From positions 62,001-126,000 of the forward strand of contig NZ_CABPSM010000011.1 in assembly GCF_902459555.1 (NCBI RefSeq): 64,000 nt of DNA, written 5' to 3'. Below the pieces are notes generated by a model that saw only the letters and a program-made list of their open reading frames with translations, did no database searches and was not told where the DNA came from. The translations under genes and the position numbers were made by a program. Source of the stretch: Pandoraea horticolens. Lineage in GTDB: Bacteria > Pseudomonadota > Gammaproteobacteria > Burkholderiales > Burkholderiaceae. This document shows, one piece after another, positions 7,667-17,111 of the stretch. Numbering within the stretch: position 1 is the stretch's first letter; each line of letters opens with the position of its first letter.

Positions 7667-10089
7667 GAACGCAATTCCGGAAAGCGCAAGCTATAGGGCG
7701 CGAGCAATAGCGCGAGGGCGATGCCGATCGTCAGGGTCAGACCGAAGGCTTGCAGGCTCGGCATGCCGCTAAAGGTGAGCAGACCGAACGACAGCAACGT
7801 GGTCGCCGCCGACATTAGCGTGCCGGCCACGGCAATCGCAGCCATCCGTTCGTCTTCGCCGGCACGCAGTTCGCCTTCGCGCAGAAAGATGGCGTAGTTC
7901 ACACCGACGCCAAGCACGAGCATCAAGCCCATTTGCGCGAACAACGTGAGCGGCAGACCGAGGTAGCCGAACGTTGCAAAAACGGCGGCGGTGGCGAGCA
8001 GCGTGGGCATGATCGTGGCAATCGCGCCGCGCCATCCGTATCGACGGGCGAGCAGGCCTGCCACGACGATGAGTGCGGCAGCGAACCACAGTCCGCTCGC
8101 GTGCCGATAACGTGCGAACAGGCTCGAAATGGATGCCGCCTTATCGACGTAGGTCACGCCAGGCAGATCGGCCGCCACGCGCGCGGCCGCGTCGCTGTCG
8201 CGCAGACCTTGCGGGCGCACGAGGCTCGCGAAACCGCCGGACTTCGCCGGGGCTGCCTGTGGCGTTGACGAGGTGCCGACCGATCCTATCCAGAGCATGC
8301 GATAGGGTGTCGAGCCGGGCCAGGCGAGCCAATCGCCGATGCGAAGCGGCGGCGTCTCGTGCTCGGCGGCATAGGCGTTGGCATACTGGCGAGCGAATTG
8401 CGCACGGAATCCGGCGCGAATCATGGCCGTCGCCAGCGCGTCCGGGGCGTCGAAACGTGCGGCGCCGAGCAGCGCGCGATTGTCGAGTTGCCGCTGCACG
8501 GAGGGGACGAACTGAGAGATACCCGTCCAGCCGCTGAAGGGGGCGTCCTTGTCCGCTGCCGCCAGATCAAGGCGTGCGCCGAGCTGTTCTTCGCGACGCA
8601 GCAGGGCCTCTTCGCTGTCGGCTTGCACGAGCCAGAACTGCGTCGCGCCGTCGATGCCGGTGATGCGAGAGATCGCTTGCTCTTGTGTGACCAATGCCGG
8701 TTCGCGCGAAATCAGACGGCGGATGTCGTCGTCGACGCCCAGCCGCCACCAGCCGGGCAGGCACGCCAGCAGGATCAGACATCCAATGACCGTGCCTTGC
8801 CGGCCAGCGAGCGCCGCGCCCCAGAGGCGAAGCCAACGTTGCGCAAGCCGGATGACCGGAGCCCGAAGGGGAGGCACCTCCCGGGGAAGGAAGGCCGGCA
8901 GCGCCCAGACGACGAACGCGTATGACGAGAGCAGTCCGGCCATGGCAAATACGGCAATCTGACGCAGTGCCGGGAAGGGCACTGTACCGAGAATCGCGTA
9001 GCCGAGTACGCTGGTCGCGAGCGCGATACGCAATGCCGGACGAATGACGGGCAACATTCGCTGCGCGGCGTCGCGTGTCAAACCGCCAACGCCGACGAAG
9101 TACTGGATGGCGTAGTCGACCGTCTCGCCGATCAGCGCCGCGCCGAAGACGAGTGTGAGCAGATGCAGTTCACCGAAGATCGCCAGTGTTGCGACTGCCG
9201 CGCATAGCGTGCCGAAGGCCACGGTCGCCAGTCCCATGGCGAGCAGGCGGCCCGAGCGGAAGGCCCAGAGCGTCAGCAGGGCAATCCCCAAGGTGGCGAC
9301 GATGCCGATGCGGTGCAATTCTCTCTCGGCTTGCGCTCTCGCGCCCGCCGCGTGGAAAACGGCGCCGCTGCGAAGCACTTCCAAACCGGGCGAGCTGTCA
9401 ACGATCTGCGATTGCGCCGTGTCGAAGAATCGAATGACACGTTGCTGGACGTCGCTGTCAAACGCGGGGCCGCGCGTTTGCAGCAGGACGAGTACCCACG
9501 TCTTGCCTTCGTGCCGGGCGCTCAGCCAACCGTTGTCGGGCAACATCCGAAGCTGGCCGAACGGCAGACGCGTGAGCCAGCGGTCGAGCCAGCCAAACGG
9601 ATCGTCGGCAGCATCGGTCAGTCCGAACGGGGAATTGGCAAGCGACAACGGCGGCAGCGCCGTGGCCTCGGATGGATGGCGCCGAAGCTGTGCCTCCAGC
9701 ACCGCACGGTCCTCCTGCGAGAGCAGTTGGAAGCGGTGGGGTAGGTAAAAATTCGAAAGGAACGCGGGATCGAAGGGCGGGATTTTGCCCTGCACGCTGG
9801 AGAAGGCGTCATTGGCCCGCGCCAAGGCATCGAAACGTGCCGCCGCAGCGCGCGCAGCGCTCGCGTCTTCGGCGCCGATCAGCACCACGACACGGTCGCT
9901 CACGCTGCCCGCGAGATGGTCGACGGCTTGCTCTGCCACGGGATTGCGTTCCGTCGCAGGCAATAGCGCGAGAACGTTGGTCTGCAGGGGCAGGTGGCGC
10001 ACCGCCAATAGCCAGATGCCCAACAGCACGAGGCCCGCTGCGAGAGCAAGCGTGAGCGCGCGGCGAATTACCCGGGTACGTGGCGTCAT
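7663..10089 (-). CDS. apeM: MMPL/RND-type exporter ApeM
   Basis: An 808-residue inner-membrane protein of the MMPL part of the RND superfamily. It has one N-terminal membrane segment (LALAAGLVLLGIWLLAV), a large periplasmic loop, a block of helices around residues 255-400, a second periplasmic loop, and a second block of helices near the C-terminus (from about residue 650). The internal duplication is normal for MMPL transporters. ApeM is thought to move the APE lipid or its carrier toward the outer membrane together with the LolA-like ApeL, whose gene overlaps by four bases. The C-terminus overlaps apeO. Confidence 0.88.
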   Translation of the reverse strand: MTPRTRVIRRALTLALAAGLVLLGIWLLAVRHLPLQTNVLALLPATERNPVAEQAVDHLAGSVSDRVVVLIGAEDASAARAAAARFDALARANDAFSSVQGKIPPFDPAFLSNFYLPHRFQLLSQEDRAVLEAQLRRHPSEATALPPLSLANSPFGLTDAADDPFGWLDRWLTRLPFGQLRMLPDNGWLSARHEGKTWVLVLLQTRGPAFDSDVQQRVIRFFDTAQSQIVDSSPGLEVLRSGAVFHAAGARAQAERELHRIGIVATLGIALLTLWAFRSGRLLAMGLATVAFGTLCAAVATLAIFGELHLLTLVFGAALIGETVDYAIQYFVGVGGLTRDAAQRMLPVIRPALRIALATSVLGYAILGTVPFPALRQIAVFAMAGLLSSYAFVVWALPAFLPREVPPLRAPVIRLAQRWLRLWGAALAGRQGTVIGCLILLACLPGWWRLGVDDDIRRLISREPALVTQEQAISRITGIDGATQFWLVQADSEEALLRREEQLGARLDLAAADKDAPFSGWTGISQFVPSVQRQLDNRALLGAARFDAPDALATAMIRAGFRAQFARQYANAYAAEHETPPLRIGDWLAWPGSTPYRMLWIGSVGTSSTPQAAPAKSGGFASLVRPQGLRDSDAAARVAADLPGVTYVDKAASISSLFARYRHASGLWFAAALIVVAGLLARRYGWRGAIATIMPTLLATAAVFATFGYLGLPLTLFAQMGLMLVLGVGVNYAIFLREGELRAGEDERMAAIAVAGTLMSAATTLLSFGLLTFSGMPSLQAFGLTLTIGIALALLLAPYSLRFPELRS

Positions 10090-10772
10090 TCGACAGTTCG
10101 CAGCAAGCGTTGCTCGTGCGCGTCGAGCGCCTCGCCCGTGCGCACCTTCTCAAATTGCCAGCGAACGGATTCGCCGCGCCGGGTCTCGAGCGTCACGGCA
10201 CGTACGACGGTGTCGCCGTTGAGCGTCAGGCGCCGCATCGCTTGGGCGATCTGCGGCTGAGATGGCGTCAGCACAATCTGCCAGCGGTTCACCGTGCCCG
10301 TGACGGACACCGCGAATTGCGAGGCGAGCCCACTGGTATCACCGATCATGAACGCGTTCGTCCATTCGTTGATCTGCTGTGTGACGGCCGACGGTTGCGT
10401 GTCGAGCGATAGCAGATTGCCATCGGCATCAAGGCGTGCGCTGCGCTGCCGGCCGTAGACATACCCGTGCGGCTCGGGCGAACGCACCTGCCAGATCACC
10501 CCTCGCTCGCGCACGAACACCAACGCGCCACGCGTGAGCGCCGGCGTCGCCAGCAATGCCGACGTTCGCGTCTGGACGAAATCGGCGTGCACGACCGGAT
10601 ACGCGCCGATCTGCGCCAGAATGCGCTTGAGCAATGCCAGATCGGTCGCGGCGGATTCCTGTACAGGCACGGACTCGGCGGCCGTGACCCCAGACATGGG
10701 AGACAACGCGACGCACGTCAGCATCACGGGAAGTAGCGCGCCTGCCACGCGCTGAATCAACTGGCGGCCCAT
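10086..10772 (-). CDS. apeL: LolA-like outer-membrane lipid carrier ApeL
   Basis: The 228-residue protein has a signal peptide (hydrophobic residues 9-30, ending near VTAAES) and the LolA pattern 'VHADFVQTRTSALLATPALT', 'LVFVRERGVIWQVRSPEPHG' and a later 'RWQIVLTPSQPQIAQAM'. LolA-like proteins carry acylated cargo across the periplasm. In ape clusters the gene accompanies the MMPL exporter and probably hands the polyene lipid onward. Start 10772 overlaps the end of apeK by 16 bases; no competing start preserves the signal sequence as well. Confidence 0.85.
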   Translation of the reverse strand: MGRQLIQRVAGALLPVMLTCVALSPMSGVTAAESVPVQESAATDLALLKRILAQIGAYPVVHADFVQTRTSALLATPALTRGALVFVRERGVIWQVRSPEPHGYVYGRQRSARLDADGNLLSLDTQPSAVTQQINEWTNAFMIGDTSGLASQFAVSVTGTVNRWQIVLTPSQPQIAQAMRRLTLNGDTVVRAVTLETRRGESVRWQFEKVRTGEALDAHEQRLLRTVE

Positions 10773-11215
10773 GCAGCCTCCAGTTTCGCCAGCACCACAG
10801 GCGGGCTCACGAACTGCAACTCACCATTGCGCGCATCGACGGCGACCTGCACGGTGTAGCCCTTGGTGATGCGCTCTTCGGTGGCGATATCGTGAATTTC
10901 ATAGGCAATGCGCAGCCGGTTCTCGTATTCGGTCAGCGACGCGGTCACACGTACGCGCTGTCCGTAACGCGCGGGGCGAACGTACTTGAGATGGCACTCG
11001 ACGACCGGCCAGAGATAGCCGGACGCCTGCATTTTCGGGTAGTCGTAGTCGAAGCGGCGCAGTAACGCGCAGCGGGCGAGTTCGAAGTACTTGACGTAAT
11101 GGCCGTGCCACGCGACTTGCATCACGTCGACGTCGTGGAACGGAATTTCCACGTGGGCCGACGCGACGAGCCAGGGGGCTTTTTCCGGACGGCGGCCGGG
11201 GATGTCAGTCGTCAT
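10757..11215 (-). CDS. apeK: Thioesterase ApeK (4HBT hot-dog)
   Basis: A 152-residue acyl thioesterase. The active-site region is 'HVEIPFHDVDVMQVAWHGHY', with the D-x-D-x-M-x-x-x-x-H-x-x-Y pattern of the 4-hydroxybenzoyl-CoA thioesterase/YbgC family at about residues 25-45. It could release product or edit stalled acyl-ACPs. The ATG at 11215 is preferred because it overlaps the ammonia lyase stop by only 11 bases; a longer frame upstream is the lyase read out of frame. The end overlaps apeL. Confidence 0.85.
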   Translation of the reverse strand: MTTDIPGRRPEKAPWLVASAHVEIPFHDVDVMQVAWHGHYVKYFELARCALLRRFDYDYPKMQASGYLWPVVECHLKYVRPARYGQRVRVTASLTEYENRLRIAYEIHDIATEERITKGYTVQVAVDARNGELQFVSPPVVLAKLEAAWAAS

Positions 11216-12845
11216 GGGGCAGGTCGCCTCCGTCGGCAAGCCACGCGCGGACGGCGCGCAACTCATATTCAAGCGCCCGGTCTTCTTCGACGAACGGCGA
11301 ATGCGCGGCGACGGCACCGAGCCATTGGCGCAGGGCGCCGGGCAGCGGGGCATCGCCGGGCGAGAGGCGCGCACGCAGTCTCACCGCTTGCGCCACGGCG
11401 AGTGTATGCGCTGCCGCAACCTGTTCCGTCAGCATCAGAACACGCAGGCAATCGCGCGCGGCAATCGTGCCCATGCTGACCTTGTCCTGGTTGTGCGACT
11501 CGGTGGAGCGCGAGAACACACTGGCCGGCATGGTGTGCTTGAGCGCCTCTGCTGCCCACGCCGACGCGCCGATCTGAACGGCCTTGAAGCCATGATTGAT
11601 CGGCGCGCGAGGGCCCGTCGCGCCGCTGAGATTGCGCGGCAGGCCGTTGTTGAACTTGTCGTCCACAAGCAGCGCCAACTGGCGGTCCATCAAGTCGGCG
11701 ATATTGGCGACGGCGGTCTTCAGGCTATCCATGGCGAAGGCGATGTGGCCGCCATAGAAGTTGCCGCCGTGGTGCACCTCGCCCGTGTCTGGATCGATGA
11801 GCGGGTTGTCGTTGGCGCTATTGATTTCGTTTTCGACATCGCGACGCACCCAACTGAGCGCGTCTACAAGCACGCCAACGACGTGCGGTGCGCATCGAAG
11901 TGAGTAGCGATCCTGGAGCCGTGCTTCGGGGGGCTCTGTGCGCCCGGCCAAATCGTCCCGGATCCAACGGGCTGCTTCGCGTTGACCCTCGTGAGGCTTG
12001 GCGTCGAAAAGCGTCGGATGGAAGTGCGCGGCGCGGCCGTCGAGCGCCACGGTCGTCAGCGCCGTCAACCGGGACGCCAGGCGCGCCAGCGTACGGCTGC
12101 GCGCGAAGGCGAGGCTGGCCAGCGCCGTCATGACAGCGGTGCCGTTCATGAGCGCGAGCCCTTCCTTGGGCGCCAGGCGGATCGGGGCACCTCCCGTGGC
12201 GGCCAACGCGTCGGATGCCGCGCAAATACGGCCGCGATACATGACGTCACGCTCGCCGATGAGCGTTGCTGCGACGTAGGACAACGGTGTGAGGTCGCCG
12301 CTTGCGCCGACGGAGCCTTCCGCCGGAATTCGCGGCAACACGTCGTGGGCGAGAAGATGCAAGAGCGCCTCCAGGAGTTCCGGGCGCACTGCCGAGTATC
12401 CCTGCGCGAGCGACGCGAGACGGCATGCGAGCACGGCGCGCACGGCGTCGTCGTCGAGCCATTCCCCCATGCCGCAGCCGTGGTAGCGGGTCAGTTGGGC
12501 GGGCAGGGCTTCGATGAGCGACGCGGGCACGTCGACGACACAGGCGTCGCCGTAACCGGTGGTCACGCCGTAGACGGGGCGTCCGGCCGCGAGGTGTGCA
12601 TGCAACGCGTTCACGCCGCGACGAATGCGGTCTTGCCACGCGGGGGCTGTCGACAAACGGGCAACGCGCGTGCGGTGCGCTAACGCAAGAATGTCTTCGA
12701 TCGTCAGACGGTCGTGGCCGAACACCACCGAAGCAGCGTCGGCTCGGCCTGCGTTGCCGCCGGGCAGACCATCGTGCACGGCGTGGCGTGCAGTATTACC
12801 GGAGCCGTCGTTGGGGCCGGAGAGTGAAATCGGGGGTTCCATCAT
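11205..12845 (-). CDS. Aromatic amino acid ammonia lyase (MIO family) of the APE locus
   Basis: The 546-residue protein belongs to the HAL/PAL/TAL family. The MIO cofactor triad Ala181-Ser182-Gly183 lies in GSVGASGDLTPLSY, the active-site Tyr in VYGVTTGYG (about 92), and NFYGGH further on. The two specificity positions are Tyr121-His122 (LTRYHGCG), unlike Ser-His of histidine lyases, His-Leu of the Rhodobacter tyrosine lyase or Phe-Leu of phenylalanine lyases. The residue equivalent to the HAL Glu414 is Gln453 in HNQDKVSM, as in tyrosine lyases. I infer an aromatic substrate, probably tyrosine, giving a cinnamate-type acid for the polyene head. An extra 40 residues precede the usual N-terminus. 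Overlaps apeJ (4 bases) and apeK (11 bases). Confidence 0.85.
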   Translation of the reverse strand: MMEPPISLSGPNDGSGNTARHAVHDGLPGGNAGRADAASVVFGHDRLTIEDILALAHRTRVARLSTAPAWQDRIRRGVNALHAHLAAGRPVYGVTTGYGDACVVDVPASLIEALPAQLTRYHGCGMGEWLDDDAVRAVLACRLASLAQGYSAVRPELLEALLHLLAHDVLPRIPAEGSVGASGDLTPLSYVAATLIGERDVMYRGRICAASDALAATGGAPIRLAPKEGLALMNGTAVMTALASLAFARSRTLARLASRLTALTTVALDGRAAHFHPTLFDAKPHEGQREAARWIRDDLAGRTEPPEARLQDRYSLRCAPHVVGVLVDALSWVRRDVENEINSANDNPLIDPDTGEVHHGGNFYGGHIAFAMDSLKTAVANIADLMDRQLALLVDDKFNNGLPRNLSGATGPRAPINHGFKAVQIGASAWAAEALKHTMPASVFSRSTESHNQDKVSMGTIAARDCLRVLMLTEQVAAAHTLAVAQAVRLRARLSPGDAPLPGALRQWLGAVAAHSPFVEEDRALEYELRAVRAWLADGGDLPHDD

Positions 12846-14593
12846 GACTGTGGCGCCTTACCTTGCCAGAAATCGAAAAAGTTGAACCACTGCATCGGGT
12901 ATTGCCGGCAGTAGTGCTCGAGTCGATGCGCGTAGCGCTCGGCATAGGTGCGCAATGCGGCTTCGCGTCTGGCGCGAGGCAATTCGACGGCATCGGCAAA
13001 CCGCTCGAAATACAGCCGGTAAGTCGCCTCGTCTCGCAGACAGAAGAGGAGGTACACCGGGCATTCGAGCAACGCCGCGAGAATGAACGGGCCTTGCGCA
13101 AACGGTGCGGATGCACCGAGGAAGGGGGCTTGCACCACCCGTCCACCGTCGGCGGACGGCACGCGATCACCCACGATGACGAGCCAGTCACCACGATCGA
13201 TACGCTCGCGCAGCATGATGGCCGTGGCTGGGCCGATGTCGTCGACCTCGATCAGGTTTTCCGCAAAGTCCTGATTCGAACCGGCCAGCATGGAACGGAA
13301 GCGCTGGGCATGGCGGGTGTAGACGACCGCATGAATGCGATCGATACCGCGCGAACGGGCGAGCGCGCGGGTCATCTCGAGATTGCCGAGATGCGAGCCG
13401 ATGACGAGTGCCCCGCGTGAATCGTTTGCCGCCGTGTCGAGCGTGGCGTGATCTTCGATCTGGACATGGCGCTCGCCGAGCAGTCCGCGCCAGGCGGCGA
13501 ATTTGTCCAGCGCTGCGTTGGCGAACGCGAGCAGGTGCTGAAAGGTGCGCCAGCGCGTCGGGGCTGCGAACCCAAGCTCGGGGGCCGCCACGCTGAGTCG
13601 CTGTTGGTAGTCGCGCGAGGCGGCGCACGCCTGCGTGTCCTTCAATGCGAAGTAGGCCACCACCGGGATCAGGCAGACGCGTGCCGCACGCAGGCCAAAC
13701 CATCCGCAGGCAAGCGCCAACAGGCGCATGCCCAGCAGGCTGCCGCGTTCGGGGCGCCGCCACCATGGCAGGTCGGCCTCGGCGGTGGGAGGCGAGGAGG
13801 GCGCTGCCGCAGTGGCCTGGCGGCGCAGCTTTCGCCACAACAGTGCCGGTATGCGGGGAAGCATCCCGAAAACGAGCCGCGTATGCATCCACGAAATGCC
13901 GACGTTGTCGCGGAACATCTGGAAATGCGACACCCCGTTCTCCGGGTAGACGACGCGCGTGCGCCGGTTCTGCACCGGCACGCCTTGCCAGTACAGACGC
14001 ACCAGAATGTCCGTGTCGAAGGCCATGCGCGCTGGCGGCCGATGCCGTGCCAGCAACGCTGCGGTCGCGGCAAGCGGATACACGCGGAAGCCGCACATCG
14101 AATCGGCAATGTCGAACGACAACGTTTCCACCCACACCCAGAAGTGGGTGATATAGCGGCCGTACAAACGCCCCTTGGGCACAGATGCGTCGTAGCGCGG
14201 TGTACCGCAGATCACCGCATCGGGGCGCTGCCGGGCCTCGTCGAGAAACATCGGGACGTCCGCGAGATCGTGCTGCCCATCAGCGTCGACTTGCAGCGCG
14301 TGCGTGTAGCCGAGCGCGTGAGCCCGTTGCAAACCGTGAGCGACGGCAGCTCCTTTGCCAAGGTTGCGCGGCAGCCGCTCGAGCATCACCGCTTCGGGGT
14401 GATCGGCATGAATCGATTCAAGCACGGCCCGCGTTGACGCGTCGCTGCCGTCGTCGACCAACAGCACTGGCAGCCCCTGCGCGAGCAGCGTGTCGACGAT
14501 GCGCGCGATATGTGCGGGGTGGTTGTACACAGGGATCAGAACGCACGGCATGAAGCTGTCACGCGATAGTCCGCAAGCGAGACGCCCGGTCAT
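12842..14593 (-). CDS. apeJ: Glycosyltransferase family 2 / LpxL-type acyltransferase fusion ApeJ
   Basis: A 583-residue two-domain protein. Residues 15-240 form a GT-A glycosyltransferase: CVLIPVYNHPAHIARIVD, LLVDDGSDASTRAVLES, and the DXD-type 'QVDADGQHDLADVP'. From about residue 280 an LpxL/HtrB-like acyltransferase follows, with membrane-associated helices and GSHLGNLEMTRALARSRG carrying the H-x4-E catalytic motif, then 'VIVGDRVPSADGG' and a C-terminal 'QWFNFFDFW'. This architecture is known for ApeJ and suggests assembly of the lipid anchor of the polyene at the inner membrane. Start 14593 overlaps apeH by ATGA; an internal Met at residue 15 is an alternative. Confidence 0.88.
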   Translation of the reverse strand: MTGRLACGLSRDSFMPCVLIPVYNHPAHIARIVDTLLAQGLPVLLVDDGSDASTRAVLESIHADHPEAVMLERLPRNLGKGAAVAHGLQRAHALGYTHALQVDADGQHDLADVPMFLDEARQRPDAVICGTPRYDASVPKGRLYGRYITHFWVWVETLSFDIADSMCGFRVYPLAATAALLARHRPPARMAFDTDILVRLYWQGVPVQNRRTRVVYPENGVSHFQMFRDNVGISWMHTRLVFGMLPRIPALLWRKLRRQATAAAPSSPPTAEADLPWWRRPERGSLLGMRLLALACGWFGLRAARVCLIPVVAYFALKDTQACAASRDYQQRLSVAAPELGFAAPTRWRTFQHLLAFANAALDKFAAWRGLLGERHVQIEDHATLDTAANDSRGALVIGSHLGNLEMTRALARSRGIDRIHAVVYTRHAQRFRSMLAGSNQDFAENLIEVDDIGPATAIMLRERIDRGDWLVIVGDRVPSADGGRVVQAPFLGASAPFAQGPFILAALLECPVYLLFCLRDEATYRLYFERFADAVELPRARREAALRTYAERYAHRLEHYCRQYPMQWFNFFDFWQGKAPQS

Positions 14594-16455
14594 CGTGGCA
14601 CGCCTCCGGCAATGTCTGGCAACGCAGCGTACGCGAGATAGCCGGTAGCCGCCGTTCCGCGTGCCCCCTCATACAGGTAGTGCACGCGAAGGCGTGTCAC
14701 ATCGAACGTTAGCGTGAGTTCGAACCGTGTTCCCGGCAGTACCGGCGCCGAGAATTTGACTTGCTGCAACGAGGTCGGTGTGCTCACCCACGCACGAAGC
14801 GCCGGGTCCCGCGATGCATGTTCCGCAGCGAATCGGGTGGCCCAGTCAATCAGCACCACGCCGGGCAGCAGGGGAAGTCCGGGGAAATGACCGTCGAAAT
14901 GGGCCAGGTCGGGTGGCACACGCAATGACATCACGACGGCATCGGTGCGCCCTGGCGAAGTGCTGTCGTCGTCGTTCAACCGAACGCCCATCACCGAAGG
15001 CAGCCAGGGCGACGCCGGTGCGAAGAGCGCCATGACATCGGCCGCCGTGCGCTTGCCCCTTTCGTTCAGGGGCAGTGCCGCGACGAAACGCCAGCGTCTC
15101 GGGAGCACGGTCGCGTCGAATGTCTCGGCCAGCGTGTCGCGCATCGCACCGCGCACCGCTTTGAGCGATTGCTCGCGCCACGCGCGTCTGCCGGCATTGC
15201 TGAGGACGACAGCGGCGGCAAGGCGCCCTGCGATCACGACCGTTGCGGCATCCTCGACCCATTCATGGCGCAACAGTGCCGCTTCCACCGCAGGCAACGA
15301 GACCCGCTTGCCTTCAATCTTGACGGTACGATCGAGACGGCCCGTCATGGTGAACGAACCGTCGGCATTCGCAATGGCGCCATCGTCGGTAGGCCACCAA
15401 TGCCCGTTGTTGACGCGTGGCGAGCGGATTTCCAGCGCGCCATCCTCGGAGACGCGCACTGTCGTGTCGTCGAACGGCGTCCAATGGGATGTACGATCCT
15501 GTCGGCGCCACGCGATGCCGCCGGTCTCCGTGCTGCCGAAGACTTCTACCGGCGCGTACGCGCTGTCCGACGATATTTGAGCACCCGCACCCCGCACGAG
15601 ATGGGCGAATTGCTGCGCTGCGTCCGCAGGCAGCGGACCGCCGGACGAAAACGTAAGACGGGGGGCGTCGGACCATGTGCCCTCGCCGAGTAACGCCGGC
15701 CAACGCGTCAATTGCGCGGGGCCCGCGATCCAGACCACCGCCGGCCACGTACGCCATGTCTGGGCTTGCGACGGTTCCGCGAAAGTGTGACGGGCGAAGG
15801 GAACGCCTGCGGCCAACGGCCATAGCACGCGAAACCACAGGCCATAGATGTGATGGCATGGCACGCTCGCGACCACTAGCGCATTCTGGAGTTGCGTGCC
15901 CCAATGCCTATGAAGCGCCTGCACTTCGTCATCGAGTTGCGCCAGCGTTTTCGTGATGGCTTTCGGCTCGCCACTACTTCCCGACGTGTAGATGATCAAC
16001 TGGCTCGACGGGGGAAGGGCATCGCCCGCAACGGTCGTTTCGTGGCTGGCCGCGCCGTTCGCGTCTTCGCCACCCTCGGAACGGAGCGAGCGTGCCAATG
16101 TGTCGGCGTCGATGGCTTCGTCAAAGGCGAAGGCAAAGTCGCGCCGCGTCTGGGCCAGCGCATTCGGCAGCACGACCGGCGTTCTGCCCGCCGCCCACGC
16201 GGCGAAGAGCGCGCAGCTCATATCGAGCGGGTCGTCCAGACACATCGCGAGCCGTTGTGCAGGACGTGCCGCAAATGCCGCGCGTAACGACCGGACTCTG
16301 GTGTGCCACGCGGCAGTTGTCAGGACCGCGGGCGCGTCGGCGGGTGAGCGGCCATCGACGCACACGACAAGCGAAGGCGCGCGTGGCGCGCACAGCATCT
16401 CGGCCAATGGCGTACAGCCGGGCGCTTGCCGTGCGATCGTGGCGAGGGCGCTCAT
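14590..16455 (-). CDS. apeH: Fused AMP ligase (ApeH) and hot-dog dehydratase (ApeI)
   Basis: The 621-residue protein joins two activities encoded separately in the enterobacterial clusters. The N-terminal part (about 1-480) is an adenylate-forming ligase: 'IIYTSGSSGEPKAITKTL' (A3), VFGSTETGGIAWRRQ (A5) and TGRLDRTVKIEGKRVSL (A7/A8); it would activate the aryl acid and load it on an ACP. The last 120 residues are a FabZ/ApeI-like dehydratase with the catalytic-His motif FDGHFPGLPLLPGVVLIDW. The ATG at 16455 overlaps the apeG stop by four bases (ATGA), so I choose it over a Met 26 residues upstream. Ends in overlap with apeJ. Confidence 0.85.
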   Translation of the reverse strand: MSALATIARQAPGCTPLAEMLCAPRAPSLVVCVDGRSPADAPAVLTTAAWHTRVRSLRAAFAARPAQRLAMCLDDPLDMSCALFAAWAAGRTPVVLPNALAQTRRDFAFAFDEAIDADTLARSLRSEGGEDANGAASHETTVAGDALPPSSQLIIYTSGSSGEPKAITKTLAQLDDEVQALHRHWGTQLQNALVVASVPCHHIYGLWFRVLWPLAAGVPFARHTFAEPSQAQTWRTWPAVVWIAGPAQLTRWPALLGEGTWSDAPRLTFSSGGPLPADAAQQFAHLVRGAGAQISSDSAYAPVEVFGSTETGGIAWRRQDRTSHWTPFDDTTVRVSEDGALEIRSPRVNNGHWWPTDDGAIANADGSFTMTGRLDRTVKIEGKRVSLPAVEAALLRHEWVEDAATVVIAGRLAAAVVLSNAGRRAWREQSLKAVRGAMRDTLAETFDATVLPRRWRFVAALPLNERGKRTAADVMALFAPASPWLPSVMGVRLNDDDSTSPGRTDAVVMSLRVPPDLAHFDGHFPGLPLLPGVVLIDWATRFAAEHASRDPALRAWVSTPTSLQQVKFSAPVLPGTRFELTLTFDVTRLRVHYLYEGARGTAATGYLAYAALPDIAGGVPR

Positions 16456-17102
16456 GCCGATGCCTCCGGACGAGGTGTGCTGGCGGCGTCGGCCAACGCC
16501 TTCCTCGCGAGCATGCGCCGACGCCACATCCATTCGGCCGCAAACAGCAAACCGATGAGCACATACGCGATGCCGCCGTTATAGAGCGACCAGATTTCCC
16601 GCGACGCCCAAAGTGCCGTGGCGAGTGCAGCGGCGCCATTGAAGACGAAAAAGGCAATCCATACGCGTGTGACGTTGCGCAGGTAAGGCGTGGCGTCCGC
16701 CGGCAAATCGGGTTGATGCAGCCGGGCGATGCGCTCGACCATTGGCATGGGCGAGCGCAACGACATGGCGAACGTGAGTCCCATGCCGAGATTGACGGCG
16801 ACCGGATAGCAACGCAGCAGCAATTCGCTATTGCTCAGCGCCGTGGCGCACGCGAGGGCTGCCAGCCCCCCGGCGACGGTCCATTCGACGGGCATGAGCA
16901 GCCGGTGTGCCTGCAAATTGCGACGGTAGCGCAGGTATATCCCGACGAGCAGCATCAGCGCGAGATAGCGTGGCGCGACCAGCGAGATCCCGGCGAGGAT
17001 CAGCACCGGGTAGGCGAGCGCAGCGATAACGGACTGCCAGCGCACCCGTGGCTGAGGAGCGTTCGGCAGTGATGCCACAGCATCGGCATGGAGTCGGGAC
17101 AT
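16452..17102 (-). CDS. apeG: Integral membrane protein ApeG (COG4648-like)
   Basis: A 216-residue protein with about six hydrophobic segments, among them 'VIAALAYPVLILAGISLVA', 'YLALMLLVGIYL', 'VAGGLAALACATAL', 'RVWIAFFVFNGAAALATAL' and 'GIAYVLIGLLFAAEWMW'. It resembles the conserved membrane protein found between the ACPs and AMP ligase of ape clusters. Its biochemical role is not established; it may anchor the machinery at the inner membrane. It starts 9 bases after apeF ends and overlaps apeH by four bases. Confidence 0.8.
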   Translation of the reverse strand: MSRLHADAVASLPNAPQPRVRWQSVIAALAYPVLILAGISLVAPRYLALMLLVGIYLRYRRNLQAHRLLMPVEWTVAGGLAALACATALSNSELLLRCYPVAVNLGMGLTFAMSLRSPMPMVERIARLHQPDLPADATPYLRNVTRVWIAFFVFNGAAALATALWASREIWSLYNGGIAYVLIGLLFAAEWMWRRRMLARKALADAASTPRPEASA

Positions 17103-17111
17103 GCGTGAGGC

